Source: Streptomyces sp. NRRL F-2580
Lineage (GTDB): Bacteria; Actinomycetota; Actinomycetes; Streptomycetales; Streptomycetaceae
Direction: 5' to 3'
Assembly (NCBI RefSeq): GCF_000720115.1
Contig: NZ_JOIR01000018.1
Location: 124,001 to 188,000, forward strand
DNA: 64,000 nt
The notes beneath the pieces were generated by a model. The model had not been told where the DNA came from. It made no database searches and saw only the letters and a program-made list of their open reading frames with translations. Within the stretch, counting starts at the first letter, position 1. Each line of letters opens with the position of its first letter. This document shows positions 49,355 to 58,717 of the stretch, one piece after another. Made by a program: the position numbers and the translations under genes.

Positions 49355-50124
49355 AGGGCCAGGGGCCGGTGTTCGGACGGCCCGGTTGCGCCGCCGCGCG
49401 CTCCGCTTACGCGTTCCCGGGCGAGGGCGGGCTGGAAGAGCCACCAGACCAGCAGGCCGGCGCCCGCGCCCGAGGCGGCGCCGGCCACCGTGTCGGTGAG
49501 CCAGTGCGCGTGCAGCCAGGTACGGCTCCACATCATGGCCAGGGTGAAGCCCGCGCCCCCGTACCACCAGGCCCGGCGCCGGGCGGCCGGGACCAGGAGC
49601 ACGCCGACGGTGACGACGAGGAGCGCCGCCGTGGCCGCGTGGCCGGACGGGAAGGAGCCGTGGTCGACACGGACCAGGGGGTCGGCCGGACGCGGCCGGT
49701 CCACCAGGTGCTTGAAGCCTTGGATGACGACCATGTTGCCGCCGAGGTAGCCGACGAGCAGGAAACCGGCCGAGGCCCAGCGCCGGCGGACGAGCAGGAC
49801 GGTCAGCAGGGTGAGCGGGAGGACGGCCCCGAGCGGGCCGCCGAACCAGTTCAGGGCCGTGGCGGCGGCCAGGTACGGCCCTTCGTGGGGGCCGCCCATC
49901 CAGACCAGCCAGCGTTCGTCCAGCCCCTGGAAGGGCGGATGCGTGGCGTCGGCGCGGACCACGAGGGCCGGGACCACGGCGGCCGCCAGGAGCAGGAGGG
50001 CCGCGACGAGGACTCCGCGGTCGCGGCGCGGGGGTGATGCGGTCGCGGCGCGGCGGGCGGCTGCGCGGGGGCCGTCGGGTCTGTCGGGTCTGTCGTTCGG
50101 GGTGATGACCGGAGTGCCGGGCAT
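49351..50124 (-). CDS. PAP2-family membrane phosphatase
   Basis: A 257-residue protein with five to six transmembrane helices and all three motifs intact: KHLVDRPRP, PSGH and SRTWLHAHWLTD. It would dephosphorylate a lipid phosphate such as phosphatidate or undecaprenyl pyrophosphate outside the membrane. It is a paralogue of the 45411 gene, whose two catalytic His are Gln. ATG 50124. Confidence 0.9.
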   Translation of the reverse strand: MPGTPVITPNDRPDRPDGPRAAARRAATASPPRRDRGVLVAALLLLAAAVVPALVVRADATHPPFQGLDERWLVWMGGPHEGPYLAAATALNWFGGPLGAVLPLTLLTVLLVRRRWASAGFLLVGYLGGNMVVIQGFKHLVDRPRPADPLVRVDHGSFPSGHAATAALLVVTVGVLLVPAARRRAWWYGGAGFTLAMMWSRTWLHAHWLTDTVAGAASGAGAGLLVWWLFQPALARERVSGARGGATGPSEHRPLAL

Positions 50125-50265
50125 GGCGGTGCCTCTCGCGGCCGCGGGAGTGCCCGTGGCCGTTGTGCTCTGGAAGGAGGGGGAAGGGGGAGGGGGTTCG
50201 GGGGAACGCGGGGGGCGCAGCCGGGCCGCGCCCCCGCGGTGGAACGCCGTGCGCGGGACCGGCCG

Positions 50266-51219
50266 TCAGACCCCCGCGCCGAGGTGCCGGGCCAGGAAGG
50301 CCACGCTCTCCTCGACGATCGACGTGATGTCCGGGGAGCCGAGGAAGATGTGGTCGGCGCCGTCCACGGGCCGCAGGGTGACCTCGCCCCCGGCACCCCG
50401 CAGGGCCTCGGCGAGGACCTCGCTCTGGCTGTACGGGACCAGGCCGTCCCGGGTCCCGTGGACCAGCAGGAACGGCGGCGGGGTCGAGTCCGCGGCGTAC
50501 GTCACCGGGCTCGCCGTCCTGGCCGCCTCCGGGTTCTCCGCCACGGAGGCGCCCAGCAGGGCCTCGTAGGGATCGGGGAACTCCGTCCCGGACGGCATGG
50601 CCGGCATCGGGTGCGCGGCCAGGGCGACCAGGTCGGAGACCCCGTACCAGTCGACGACCGCGAGGACCCCGGTGTCGCCGGAGCCGACGCCGTGCGTGCC
50701 CTCCAGTGCCGCGGCCTGGGGGCTGTGGGGGCCGACGAGTCCGGCGAGCGCCGCCAGGTGGCCGCCCGCGGACTCGCCCCAGACGCCGATCCGGTCCGGG
50801 TCGATGCCGAGGGTGCCGGCGAAGGTGCGGACGTAGCGGATCGCGGCCTTCACGTCGTGCAGCTGGGCCGGGAAGGGCGCTTCGAGGCTGTGCCGGTAGT
50901 CGATGGAGACGAGCGCGAGCCCGGCCGCCAGTACCGCCCCGTGCAGCAGGGCGGCGGGCACGGTCGGCGGCGGGTAGCGGCGGTCGCCGTCCAGCCAGCC
51001 GCCGCCGTGGATCCAGACGACCGCCGGAAACGGCCCCTCGCCCGCGGGCACTTGGACGTCGAGCAGGCGGGGACGGTAGCCCGGGGTGGTCGCGTACGTG
51101 ATCCCGTCGAAGCGGCGCACGCCGTCCGCGCCCGTCACGGGCGGCACGGGTGACTGGTACGGCGGGGGCGGCCAGGTCATGTCGGCGATGTCGAACTCGG
51201 CGGGTGGGGATTGCGTCAT
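50266..51219 (-). CDS. Alpha/beta hydrolase (HSL/BD-FAE type)
   Basis: A 317-residue esterase-like hydrolase. Oxyanion motif HGGGW (residues 71-75), nucleophile Ser150 in GESAGG, acid in HGTRDGLVPYSQSE, His in DGADHIF. No signal. A perfect LacI-type palindrome lies 101 bases upstream, so it probably shares control with the LacI regulator. Alternative family: kynurenine formamidase-like. Start ATG 51219. Confidence 0.9.
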   Translation of the reverse strand: MTQSPPAEFDIADMTWPPPPYQSPVPPVTGADGVRRFDGITYATTPGYRPRLLDVQVPAGEGPFPAVVWIHGGGWLDGDRRYPPPTVPAALLHGAVLAAGLALVSIDYRHSLEAPFPAQLHDVKAAIRYVRTFAGTLGIDPDRIGVWGESAGGHLAALAGLVGPHSPQAAALEGTHGVGSGDTGVLAVVDWYGVSDLVALAAHPMPAMPSGTEFPDPYEALLGASVAENPEAARTASPVTYAADSTPPPFLLVHGTRDGLVPYSQSEVLAEALRGAGGEVTLRPVDGADHIFLGSPDITSIVEESVAFLARHLGAGV

Positions 51220-51319
51220 TGCGGCCCTTCCAATGCGGCGGTCCCGGCGGGGGCGGCGTGCAGGCTTCGCGTCGTATGTCCGAAATGCTTGCGCGAGTCG
51301 CCGGGGGCGGCGTAGCTTG

Positions 51320-51331
51320 TTACACGTGTAA
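51320..51331. promoter_or_regulatory. LacI-type operator, site B
   Basis: TTACACGTGTAA, a perfect 12-bp palindrome with central CG, 101 bases upstream of the alpha/beta hydrolase start. It shares GTTACACGTGT with site A at 44635. It lies between divergent genes and could also affect the kinase-like gene at 51448. Confidence 0.65.
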
Positions 51332-51447
51332 TCACGACTCTAGCGACGCATTTCCGCTGACTACAAGCCCAGGGGTCGTTCGACTTCTTGAGCAGTTGCA
51401 CGAGGCACACCAGCGGACGCGCCACCTTCCCCCTCCGGGAGCACGTC

Positions 51448-51888
51448 ATGCTCACCAGTACCGCCACCTCCGCCCCTCCCGCGGTCCGGAGTTTCGTGCA
51501 CTGGGTCGCCGACCCCGTCGCCGCGAGCGTTCCGCAGGTCAGGGCCCGGGTGCGGGCCACGCTCGAAGGCTGGCGCGTCCCGTGCGGCGCGGCCGACGTC
51601 CTGTTGCTGGCCGTCAGTGAACTCGTCGGCAACGTCGTCCGGCACGCGGGAGCCGGCCGGATGCGGGTCGGGGTGGCCCTCGGCGGGGGCTGGCTCCGAC
51701 TGGAGGTCGCGGACCGGGGTGCGGGGCTGCCGCGGCTGCCGGCTCCGCGCGCCGAGATCGATCCGGAATCCGAGGACGGGCGCGGGCTGCTGATCGTGCA
51801 GCTGATGACGGGCGAGCTGGGTGGCGAACTCTCCGTCATGGCGCATGAGTTCGGGAAGTCGGTCCGGGTGCGGATACCCGCGGCCTGA
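51448..51888 (+). CDS. HATPase_c_2 ATP-binding protein (anti-sigma-factor-like kinase)
   Basis: A 146-residue GHKL domain: LLLAVSELVGNVVRHAGAG is the N-box, RLEVADRGAGLP the G1 box, and GRGLLIVQLMTGELG the G2 region. Streptomyces have dozens of such RsbW/SpoIIAB-like small ATPases that act on anti-anti-sigma factors. No STAS or sigma gene is adjacent, so the partner is unknown. ATG 51448 has GGGAG seven bases upstream. Confidence 0.9.
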   Translation: MLTSTATSAPPAVRSFVHWVADPVAASVPQVRARVRATLEGWRVPCGAADVLLLAVSELVGNVVRHAGAGRMRVGVALGGGWLRLEVADRGAGLPRLPAPRAEIDPESEDGRGLLIVQLMTGELGGELSVMAHEFGKSVRVRIPAA

Positions 51889-51941
51889 GCTGCTGCGCGG
51901 TCGTCCGCGACGGGGGTCACGCTCTCGGATATCGCGAGATG

Positions 51942-51970
51942 TTGACGGACGCTAAATGTTCGACATATCT
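51942..51970 (+). promoter_or_regulatory. Promoter of the aromatic-acid operon
   Basis: TTGACG (51942-51947), 17 bases, ATATCT (51965-51970). The region TGTTGACGG(A)CG(C)TAAAT matches that at 46192-46210 in nearly every base. Preceded by a TCTCG/CGAGA dyad. The start codon is 43 bases downstream at 52013. Confidence 0.7.
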
Positions 51971-52012
51971 TGCACCCGTCTCCCCGCTGCTCCCTGATTG
52001 AGGTGCCGCCCC

Positions 52013-54259
52013 ATGGAGCTCTCCCCTTCCGCGCATGCCGATTCCTTCTGTCGTGACCGGCTGCCGCCCCTCGCTCTCTGGCCCGAACTCCACTTCGACC
52101 TCCCGGAGTTGGAGTACCCGGACCGGCTCAACTGTGCCCAGCGCCTGCTCGACGAGGCCGTCGAACGGCTGGGCCCCGACCGCCCCTGTCTGCTCACCCC
52201 CACCGAGCGCTGGACCTACGGCGAACTGCAGCACCGCGCCAACCAGGTCGCCCAGGTCCTCACCGAGGACTTCGGCCTCGTGCCCGGCAACCGCGTCCTG
52301 CTGCGCGGCCCCAACAACCCGTGGCTCGTCGCCACGTGGTTCGGGGTCCTGAAGGCCGGCGGGGTCGCCGTCACCACCATGCCGATGCTGCGCGCGTCCG
52401 AGCTCGCCGAGCTCACCGACATCAGCCGGCCCCTGCTCGCCGTGTGCGACCACCGCTACGCCGACGAGCTCGACCCGGCCCGCCGCCCCGGCGGGGCGGA
52501 CGCGCAGGACTTCCCGGACCTGCCCGTCCTCACGTACGGCGGTCCCGGACCGACCGACCTGACCGCGCGCTGCGCGGCCAAGGACGGCCGGTTCGCCACC
52601 GTGGTCACCGCCGCGGACGACGTGGCGCTGATCGCCTTCACCTCCGGTACGACCGGCCGCCCCAAGGCGACCCTGCACTTCCACCGCGACGTCCTCGCGA
52701 ACGCCGACACGTTCTCCCGGCACGTCCTCAAACCCCGCCCGGACGACGTCTTCACCGGCACACCGCCGCTCGCCTTCACCTTCGGGCTCGGCGGGCTGGT
52801 GGTCTTCCCGCTCTCCGTCGGGGCCGCCACCCTGCTGATCGAGCAGGCGCCCCCGCTGGAACTGGCCGAGCTCGTCGCGGCTCACGGGGTGACCGTGCTC
52901 TTCACCGCACCCACGGCCTACCGCGCGATCATGGAGGGCGGGGCGGTGGACCGGCTGGCCGGGCTGCGCCGCTGCGTGTCCGCCGGGGAAGCGCTGCCGG
53001 CCGCGGTCTGGCACGAGTTCCAGGCCGCCACCGGGCTGCGCATCATCGACGGCATCGGCGCCACCGAGATGCTGCACGTCTTCATCTCCGCGGCCGACGA
53101 GGACATCCGGCCCGGTTCCACCGGCCGCCCGGTGCCCGGCTACCGCGCCGCCGTCGTCGACGAGCAGGGCGATCCCGTCCCCGACGGGCAGCCCGGTCTG
53201 CTGGCGGTCACCGGCCCCACCGGCTGCCGCTACCTCGCGGACGCGCGCCAGGCCTCGTACGTCAGGAACGGCTGGAACATCACCGGCGACACCTACATCC
53301 GCGATGCGGAGGGCTACTTCTGGTACGTCGCCCGCAGCGACGACATGATCGTGTCCTCGGGCTACAACATCGCGGGCCCCGAGGTGGAGAAGGCCCTGGC
53401 CACCCACCCCTACGTGGAGGAATGCGCGGTGGTCGGGGCCCCGGACACACGGCGCGGCATGGTCGTCAAGGCCTACGTGGTCCTCGGCGCCGGCGTCCCG
53501 GCCGCCGAGGGGACCGTCCGCGAGCTCCAGGCCCACGTCAAGCAGACCATCGCCCCGTACAAGTACCCGCGCGCCGTCGAATTCGTCACGGAACTCCCCC
53601 GCACGGGCACCGGGAAGCTCCGGCGCGGCGCACTGCGCGAGCGCGCCCTCTCCGACGCGGTGAGACCCGACGCGGCGAGACCCGACGCGGCGAGACCCGA
53701 CGCGGTGAGACCCGGCCCGGCGACACCGGGCCGGTCGGCACCGGCCGAGCCGACGCGCGCCCAGCCGGTACCGGTACCGGCCCCGTCCGCGCCGCCCAGC
53801 GTCATCGTCGAACGCCGCGTCGAGTGGACCGACACCGACGCGGCCGGCCACTACCACCACTCCACCGTCGTGCGCTGGGTCGAGGCGGCCGAGGCCGTCC
53901 TGCTCCACCGCCTCGGCTTGGCCCACCTGTTCGGCAGCACGCCCCGGGTCCACTTCGAGGCCGACTACCGGGCCCGGCTCTGGTTCGGGGAGGCGGTACG
54001 CACCGAGCTGACGGTCACGAAGGTCGGTTCGGCCTCCCTGCACTACGCCTTCACCGTGCGCGGCGAACAGGGCGCGGAGGCGGCCACCGGCCGCATGGTC
54101 ATCGCCCACTCGGCCGCCCACGCGACGGGGTCCACCCCCTGGCCCGCCGACGTACGGGAACGGCTGGACGCGGCGGGGCCGCAGGAACCCGAACTACTCA
54201 CCACCCGCGCGCAGTCAGCGCACTCACCTGGAGGTACGGCGTGCGCGTCGCAGTCATAG
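52013..54259 (+). CDS. Aryl-CoA ligase fused to 4-hydroxybenzoyl-CoA-type thioesterase
   Basis: A 748-residue fusion. Residues 20-540: adenylate-forming ligase of the benzoate/2-aminobenzoate-CoA group, with FTSGTTGRPKATLHFHRD (210-218), GYNIAGPEVEKAL and the catalytic Lys in TGTGKLRRG. Residues 541-580 are a DAARP-repeat linker. Residues about 600-735: hotdog thioesterase with VEWTDTDAAGHYHHSTVVRW. It would charge an aromatic acid onto CoA and, later, release the hydroxylated product. It is the first gene of the operon; its end overlaps the next gene by 19 bases. Confidence 0.9.
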   Translation: MELSPSAHADSFCRDRLPPLALWPELHFDLPELEYPDRLNCAQRLLDEAVERLGPDRPCLLTPTERWTYGELQHRANQVAQVLTEDFGLVPGNRVLLRGPNNPWLVATWFGVLKAGGVAVTTMPMLRASELAELTDISRPLLAVCDHRYADELDPARRPGGADAQDFPDLPVLTYGGPGPTDLTARCAAKDGRFATVVTAADDVALIAFTSGTTGRPKATLHFHRDVLANADTFSRHVLKPRPDDVFTGTPPLAFTFGLGGLVVFPLSVGAATLLIEQAPPLELAELVAAHGVTVLFTAPTAYRAIMEGGAVDRLAGLRRCVSAGEALPAAVWHEFQAATGLRIIDGIGATEMLHVFISAADEDIRPGSTGRPVPGYRAAVVDEQGDPVPDGQPGLLAVTGPTGCRYLADARQASYVRNGWNITGDTYIRDAEGYFWYVARSDDMIVSSGYNIAGPEVEKALATHPYVEECAVVGAPDTRRGMVVKAYVVLGAGVPAAEGTVRELQAHVKQTIAPYKYPRAVEFVTELPRTGTGKLRRGALRERALSDAVRPDAARPDAARPDAVRPGPATPGRSAPAEPTRAQPVPVPAPSAPPSVIVERRVEWTDTDAAGHYHHSTVVRWVEAAEAVLLHRLGLAHLFGSTPRVHFEADYRARLWFGEAVRTELTVTKVGSASLHYAFTVRGEQGAEAATGRMVIAHSAAHATGSTPWPADVRERLDAAGPQEPELLTTRAQSAHSPGGTACASQS

Positions 54260-56553
54260 GAGGAGGGCCCGGCGGACTGTACTTCGCGGCCCTCACCAAG
54301 CAGCTCTCCCCGCACTGGGAGGTCACCGTCTGGGAACGCAACGCCCCCGACGACACCTTCGGCTTCGGCGTCGTCTTCTCCGACGAGACCCTCGACGGCA
54401 TCGCCCAGGCCGACCGCGAGATCCACGCGGCCATGTCGGCCGAGTTCGCCCGCTGGGCCGACATCGACGTCCGATACCGGGGCTCCACCCTCACCTCGGG
54501 CGGCCACGGCTTCGCCGCCCTCGGCCGCCGCCACCTGCTGCGGATCCTCCAGGAGCGCTGCGCCGCGCTGGACGTGGACGTCCGCTACCGCACGCAGGCC
54601 CCGCCCGCCGCCGAACTCGCCGTGGCGTACGACCTGGTGGTGGCGTGCGACGGCGTGCGGTCGGCCACCCGCGCCGCCTACGCCGACACCTTCGGCACCG
54701 ACCTCGACGAACGCAGCGGCCGCTACATGTGGCTGGGTACGGACAAGGTCTTCGAAGCCTTCACGTTCATCGTCGACGAGCACGACTTCGGCACCCTCCA
54801 GGTGCACGCGTACCCGTACGACGCCACCCGCTCCACCTTCATCGTGGAGATGGAGGAGGAGGCGTGGCGGCGCGCCGGCTTCGAGGAGTTCGCCGCCCTC
54901 GACCACCCGCCGGGCACCAGCGACGAGGACAGCATCCGGCGCTGCGAGGAACTCCTCGCGGACCACCTCGACGGGCACCGCCTCCTGCCCAACAACTCCA
55001 AGTGGCTCCGCTTCACCACGGTCCGCAACCGCACCTGGCGCCACGAGAACATCGTCCTCCTCGGGGACGCCGCCCACACCGCGCACTTCTCCATCGGCTC
55101 CGGCACCAAGCTCGCGATGGAGGACGCCCTCGTCCTCGCCGCCAGCCTGCACGAACACCCGGACGTGCCGAGCGCGCTCGCCGCGTACGAGGACGAGCGC
55201 AAGCCGGTGGTGGAGTCCACCCAGCGCGCGGCCCAGGCCAGCCTGGAGTGGTTCGAGCACATCGACCGCTACACCGGCCAGGACCCGCACCAGTTCGCGT
55301 TCAACCTCCTGACCCGCAGCCGCCGCGTCACCTACGACAACCTGCGCGTGCGCGACGAGAAGTTCACCACCGCGGTCAACCGCTCCTCGACCGTGCCCCC
55401 GATGTTCCGGCCCTACCCGCTCGGCGGACTGCTGCTGCGCAACCGGGTCGTCGTACCGCCCACCGCCCTGCACACCGCGCGCGAGGGCGTCCCCGGCGAC
55501 TTCGACCTCGTCCACCTCAGTACGCAGGCCCTCGGCGGCGCCGGCCTGGTCCTCGCCGGGATGACGGCCGTCAGCGCCGACGGCCGGGCCACCCCCGGCT
55601 GCCCCGGCCTGTGGAACGACGAACAGGAAGCGGCCTGGCGACGCATCACCGACTTCGTCCACGGCCAGTCCGACACCTGCCTCGGCATCCAGCTCACGCA
55701 CGCCGGACGCCGCGCGGCCGCGCACGACCGGCAGCCGTTCGCCGCCTCCCCGCTGGCCTGGGACGAGCGGAGCCCGGAGCCGCGCGAGGCCGACCGGGCC
55801 GACATGGACGCTCTCGTACGGGACTTCGTGAGCGCCGCCCGGCGCGCCGACCGGGCCGGCTTCGACGCGCTGGAACTCCAGTACGGCCACGGCCACCTGC
55901 TCTCCGGCTTCCTGTCCCCGCTGACCAACCTGCGGACCGACGAGTACGGCGGCGACCTCGACGGCCGGCTGCGGCTGCCGCTCGAAGTGCTGCGCGCCGT
56001 ACGGGAGGTGTGGCCGGCCGGCAAGGCGCTGCTCGTGCGGATCTCCGCCGCCGACTGGGCCGAGGGCGGCACCAGCGAGGCCGACGCGGTCGCGATCGCC
56101 CGCGCGCTCGCCGAGGCGGGCGCCGACGCCGTCGACGTCTCCACCGGCGAGGTCGTCTCCCACGAGCGGCCCCGCTACGGCCGCAGCTACCAGACTCCGT
56201 ACGCGGACCTGATCCGCAACGCCACGGGCATCCCCACCATCGCCGTCGGCGCGATCTCCACGTACGACGACGTGAACTCGATCATCCTGGCCGGCCGGGC
56301 GGACCTGTGCGGCGTCGGCCGCGCGCAGATCCACGACCCGCTGTGGACCCTGCACGCCGCCGCGGCCCAGGGCTACCAGGGCCCGGCCGCGCCCTGGGCC
56401 CGCGCCTGGCGGGCGGGCAGCGGCCGGCCCCCGTCGGCCCGCACCGACCGGATCCCGCCCCGCCTCGAACTCCTGCGGCAGCCCGCCGCCTCCGCCCACC
56501 GCCGCTGGCTGCCGCGCGCCGCGGCCCCGGCGCCCGCCCCCGTCCCCCGATAG
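54241..56553 (+). CDS. Bifunctional salicylyl-CoA 5-hydroxylase / OYE-type oxidoreductase
   Basis: A 770-residue fusion from GTG 54241 with GGAGG upstream. Residues 1-380: FAD monooxygenase (VAVIGGGPGGLYFA; VLLGDAAHTAHFSIGSGTKLAMEDA). Residues 385-740: old-yellow-enzyme domain (FRPYPLGGLLLRNRVVVPP, QLTHAGRRA, ELQYGHGHLL). This is the 2-aminobenzoyl-CoA monooxygenase/reductase or salicylyl-CoA 5-hydroxylase architecture. With the gentisate-type genes downstream, hydroxylation of salicylyl-CoA to gentisyl-CoA fits best. The anthraniloyl-CoA alternative cannot be excluded. Confidence 0.9.
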   Translation: MRVAVIGGGPGGLYFAALTKQLSPHWEVTVWERNAPDDTFGFGVVFSDETLDGIAQADREIHAAMSAEFARWADIDVRYRGSTLTSGGHGFAALGRRHLLRILQERCAALDVDVRYRTQAPPAAELAVAYDLVVACDGVRSATRAAYADTFGTDLDERSGRYMWLGTDKVFEAFTFIVDEHDFGTLQVHAYPYDATRSTFIVEMEEEAWRRAGFEEFAALDHPPGTSDEDSIRRCEELLADHLDGHRLLPNNSKWLRFTTVRNRTWRHENIVLLGDAAHTAHFSIGSGTKLAMEDALVLAASLHEHPDVPSALAAYEDERKPVVESTQRAAQASLEWFEHIDRYTGQDPHQFAFNLLTRSRRVTYDNLRVRDEKFTTAVNRSSTVPPMFRPYPLGGLLLRNRVVVPPTALHTAREGVPGDFDLVHLSTQALGGAGLVLAGMTAVSADGRATPGCPGLWNDEQEAAWRRITDFVHGQSDTCLGIQLTHAGRRAAAHDRQPFAASPLAWDERSPEPREADRADMDALVRDFVSAARRADRAGFDALELQYGHGHLLSGFLSPLTNLRTDEYGGDLDGRLRLPLEVLRAVREVWPAGKALLVRISAADWAEGGTSEADAVAIARALAEAGADAVDVSTGEVVSHERPRYGRSYQTPYADLIRNATGIPTIAVGAISTYDDVNSIILAGRADLCGVGRAQIHDPLWTLHAAAAQGYQGPAAPWARAWRAGSGRPPSARTDRIPPRLELLRQPAASAHRRWLPRAAAPAPAPVPR

Positions 56554-56565
56554 CCGGAGGTCCCC

Positions 56566-57585
56566 ATGCCCATGGACAGGGAGAACCTGCCCCGTTTCAC
56601 GGCGGCGGCCGTCCAGGCCGCACCCGTCTACCTCGACCCCGCCGCCACCGTCGACAAGGCCGTCGCCCTGATCGCCGAGGCCGCGGCCAACGGGGCCGAA
56701 CTCGTCGTCTTCCCCGAGGTGTTCGTCCCGGGCTACCCCTACTGGAACTGGACGATGAACCCGGTCCAGGGCTCCCCCTGGTTCGAGCGGCTCCAGCGGG
56801 CCTCCGTAGACATCCCCGGCCCGCACGTCGACGCCCTGCGCGCGGCGGCCCGCCAGCACGGCATCGTCCTCGTCATCGGCGTCAACGAGCGCGCCCCGCA
56901 CAGCCTCGGCGTCCTCTACAACACCCTGCTGACCATCGGGCCCGACGGAGCCCTCCTCGGCGTCCACCGCAAACTGGTGCCGACCTGGGCCGAGAAGCTC
57001 ACCTGGACCGGCGGCGACGGCAGCTCACTCGTCGTCCACGACACACCCGTCGGCCCCCTCGGCGCGCTCGCCTGCGGCGAGAACACCAACACCCTGGCCC
57101 GCTTCACCCTTCTCGCGCAGGGCGAACTCGTCCACGCCTCCTGCTACATCGCCCTGCCCGTCGCCCCCGCCGACTACGACATGGCCGACGCGATCGCCGT
57201 CCGCACCGCCGCCCACAGCTTCGAGGGCAAGGTCTTCTCCGTCGTCGCCTGCTCGACGATCTCCCCGGAGATCGTCGACCGGATCGCCGGGGACGACGAG
57301 GAACTGCGCAAGCAGTTCACCCGTCCCCGCAGCGCCCTGTCGGGGATCTTCGGCCCCGACGGCCGCCCGGTCACCGAACCCCTCGTGGACGACGAGGGCA
57401 TCGTCTACGGCGAGATCGACCTGGCCCGGTGCATCCAGCCGAAGCAGATGCACGACATCACCGGCCACTACAACCGCTTCGACATCTTCCGCCTCGAAGT
57501 CGACAACCGCCCCCGGCTGCCCGTGACCTTCACCGTGCCCCCGGCCCCCTTCACCGACACCGCCACCCCTGAGGAGGACGTATGA
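56566..57585 (+). CDS. Nitrilase
   Basis: A 339-residue carbon-nitrogen hydrolase with catalytic Glu51 (FPEVFVPGYPYWNW), Lys136 (VHRKLVPTWAEKL) and Cys170 (LACGENTNTLARF). The CGENTN signature marks true nitrilases (R-CN to R-COOH) rather than amidases. The substrate would be an aryl or arylacetonitrile. Placed inside a gentisate-type operon, 12 bases after the hydroxylase, it would feed an aromatic acid into the CoA ligase. The stop overlaps the next gene (ATGA). Confidence 0.93.
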   Translation: MPMDRENLPRFTAAAVQAAPVYLDPAATVDKAVALIAEAAANGAELVVFPEVFVPGYPYWNWTMNPVQGSPWFERLQRASVDIPGPHVDALRAAARQHGIVLVIGVNERAPHSLGVLYNTLLTIGPDGALLGVHRKLVPTWAEKLTWTGGDGSSLVVHDTPVGPLGALACGENTNTLARFTLLAQGELVHASCYIALPVAPADYDMADAIAVRTAAHSFEGKVFSVVACSTISPEIVDRIAGDDEELRKQFTRPRSALSGIFGPDGRPVTEPLVDDEGIVYGEIDLARCIQPKQMHDITGHYNRFDIFRLEVDNRPRLPVTFTVPPAPFTDTATPEEDV

Positions 57586-58700
57586 CCATCGAGCAGGACG
57601 ACACCATGCTCGGCCGCGCCCGGGTGTCCGATACCCCCGAGCTCACCGCGTACTACGAAGAGCTCGGCGCCCTCGACGCCGGCGCCCTGTGGACCGTGGC
57701 CAACGACATCGAGCCCTGGTACCCGCAGCCCAAGTCCGTGCCCGTGCTGTGGCACTACGACGAACTGCGCCCCCACGTCCTCAAGGCCCTCGGCCTCGTC
57801 AAGGGCGACGACGCCGGCCGCCGCGTCGTCATGCTCGTCAACCCGGGCCGCAAGGACGTCAGCGCCGCCGCGGGACTCCTCTACACCGGCCTGCAGATCA
57901 TGGGACCCGGCGAGGCGATGACCGCCCACCGCCACCAGGCCGCCGCCCTGCGCTTCGTCCACGAGGGCACCGGCGCCTGGACGATCGTCGACGGGCAGAA
58001 GCTGAAGGTCGGCCCCCGCGACTTCGCGATCACCCCGAACGGCACCTGGCACGAGCACGGCAACGACGCCGAGGACGGGCCCGTCATCTGGCAGGACGGA
58101 CTCGACATCCCGCTGGTCAACGCCCTGGACGCCGGGTTCTACGAGGTCCACCCCGACCTGTACCAGACCCCGGGGAAGGTCATCAACTCCTCGGTCCTGA
58201 CCTACGGAGCGAACCTCTTGCCGTACGGGGTGGAGAAGTGGACCCGGCCCTACTCGCCGCTGCTCGCCTACCCCTGGGAGTCCACGTACGAGGCCCTGCG
58301 CGGGCTCGCCAAGGCGAGCGAGGGCTCCCCGTACGACGGGGTCATCGCCGAGTACACCAACCCGGTGACGGGCGGCCCGGTCATGCCCACCATGGGCGCC
58401 CACATGCAGCTGCTGCGCCCCGGCCAGGCCACCCTCGCCCACCGCCACACCGGCTCCGTGATCTACACGGCCGCCAAGGGCCGCGGAGTCTCGGTGATCG
58501 CCGGACAGCGCTTCGAGTGGAAGCAGGGCGACATCTTCTGCGTCCCCTCCTGGGCCTGGCACGAGCACCACAACCTCGACCAGACCGAGGACGCCTGCCT
58601 CTTCTCCTTCAACGACTTCCCCGTCATGCGCTCGCTCGGTTTCCACCGGGAAGAGGCGTACGCCGACAACGCCGGGCACCAGCCCGTCACCGCCGCCTGA
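57582..58700 (+). CDS. Gentisate 1,2-dioxygenase-like bicupin
   Basis: A 372-residue bicupin. Cupin 1 carries His116-Arg-His118 and His157 (AHRHQAAALRF, GTWHEHGND), a Fe(II) site; cupin 2 repeats it with AHRHTGSVIYT and WAWHEHHN. Length and fold match gentisate and 1-hydroxy-2-naphthoate dioxygenases, which cut between C1 and C2 to maleylpyruvate. Coupled to the nitrilase by a four-base overlap. The regiochemistry is inferred from the operon. Confidence 0.9.
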   Translation: MTIEQDDTMLGRARVSDTPELTAYYEELGALDAGALWTVANDIEPWYPQPKSVPVLWHYDELRPHVLKALGLVKGDDAGRRVVMLVNPGRKDVSAAAGLLYTGLQIMGPGEAMTAHRHQAAALRFVHEGTGAWTIVDGQKLKVGPRDFAITPNGTWHEHGNDAEDGPVIWQDGLDIPLVNALDAGFYEVHPDLYQTPGKVINSSVLTYGANLLPYGVEKWTRPYSPLLAYPWESTYEALRGLAKASEGSPYDGVIAEYTNPVTGGPVMPTMGAHMQLLRPGQATLAHRHTGSVIYTAAKGRGVSVIAGQRFEWKQGDIFCVPSWAWHEHHNLDQTEDACLFSFNDFPVMRSLGFHREEAYADNAGHQPVTAA

Positions 58701-58717
58701 CCCACGAGGAGCCCCGC

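Noticed and set aside
51917..54121. A 734-codon minus-strand frame opposite the CoA ligase
   Set aside because: Shadow of a high-GC gene; ligase motifs and promoter are on the plus strand.
54043..56967. A 974-codon minus-strand frame opposite the hydroxylase
   Set aside because: Low-complexity Val/Gly/Asp composition and no domain; the opposite strand encodes clear FAD and OYE domains.
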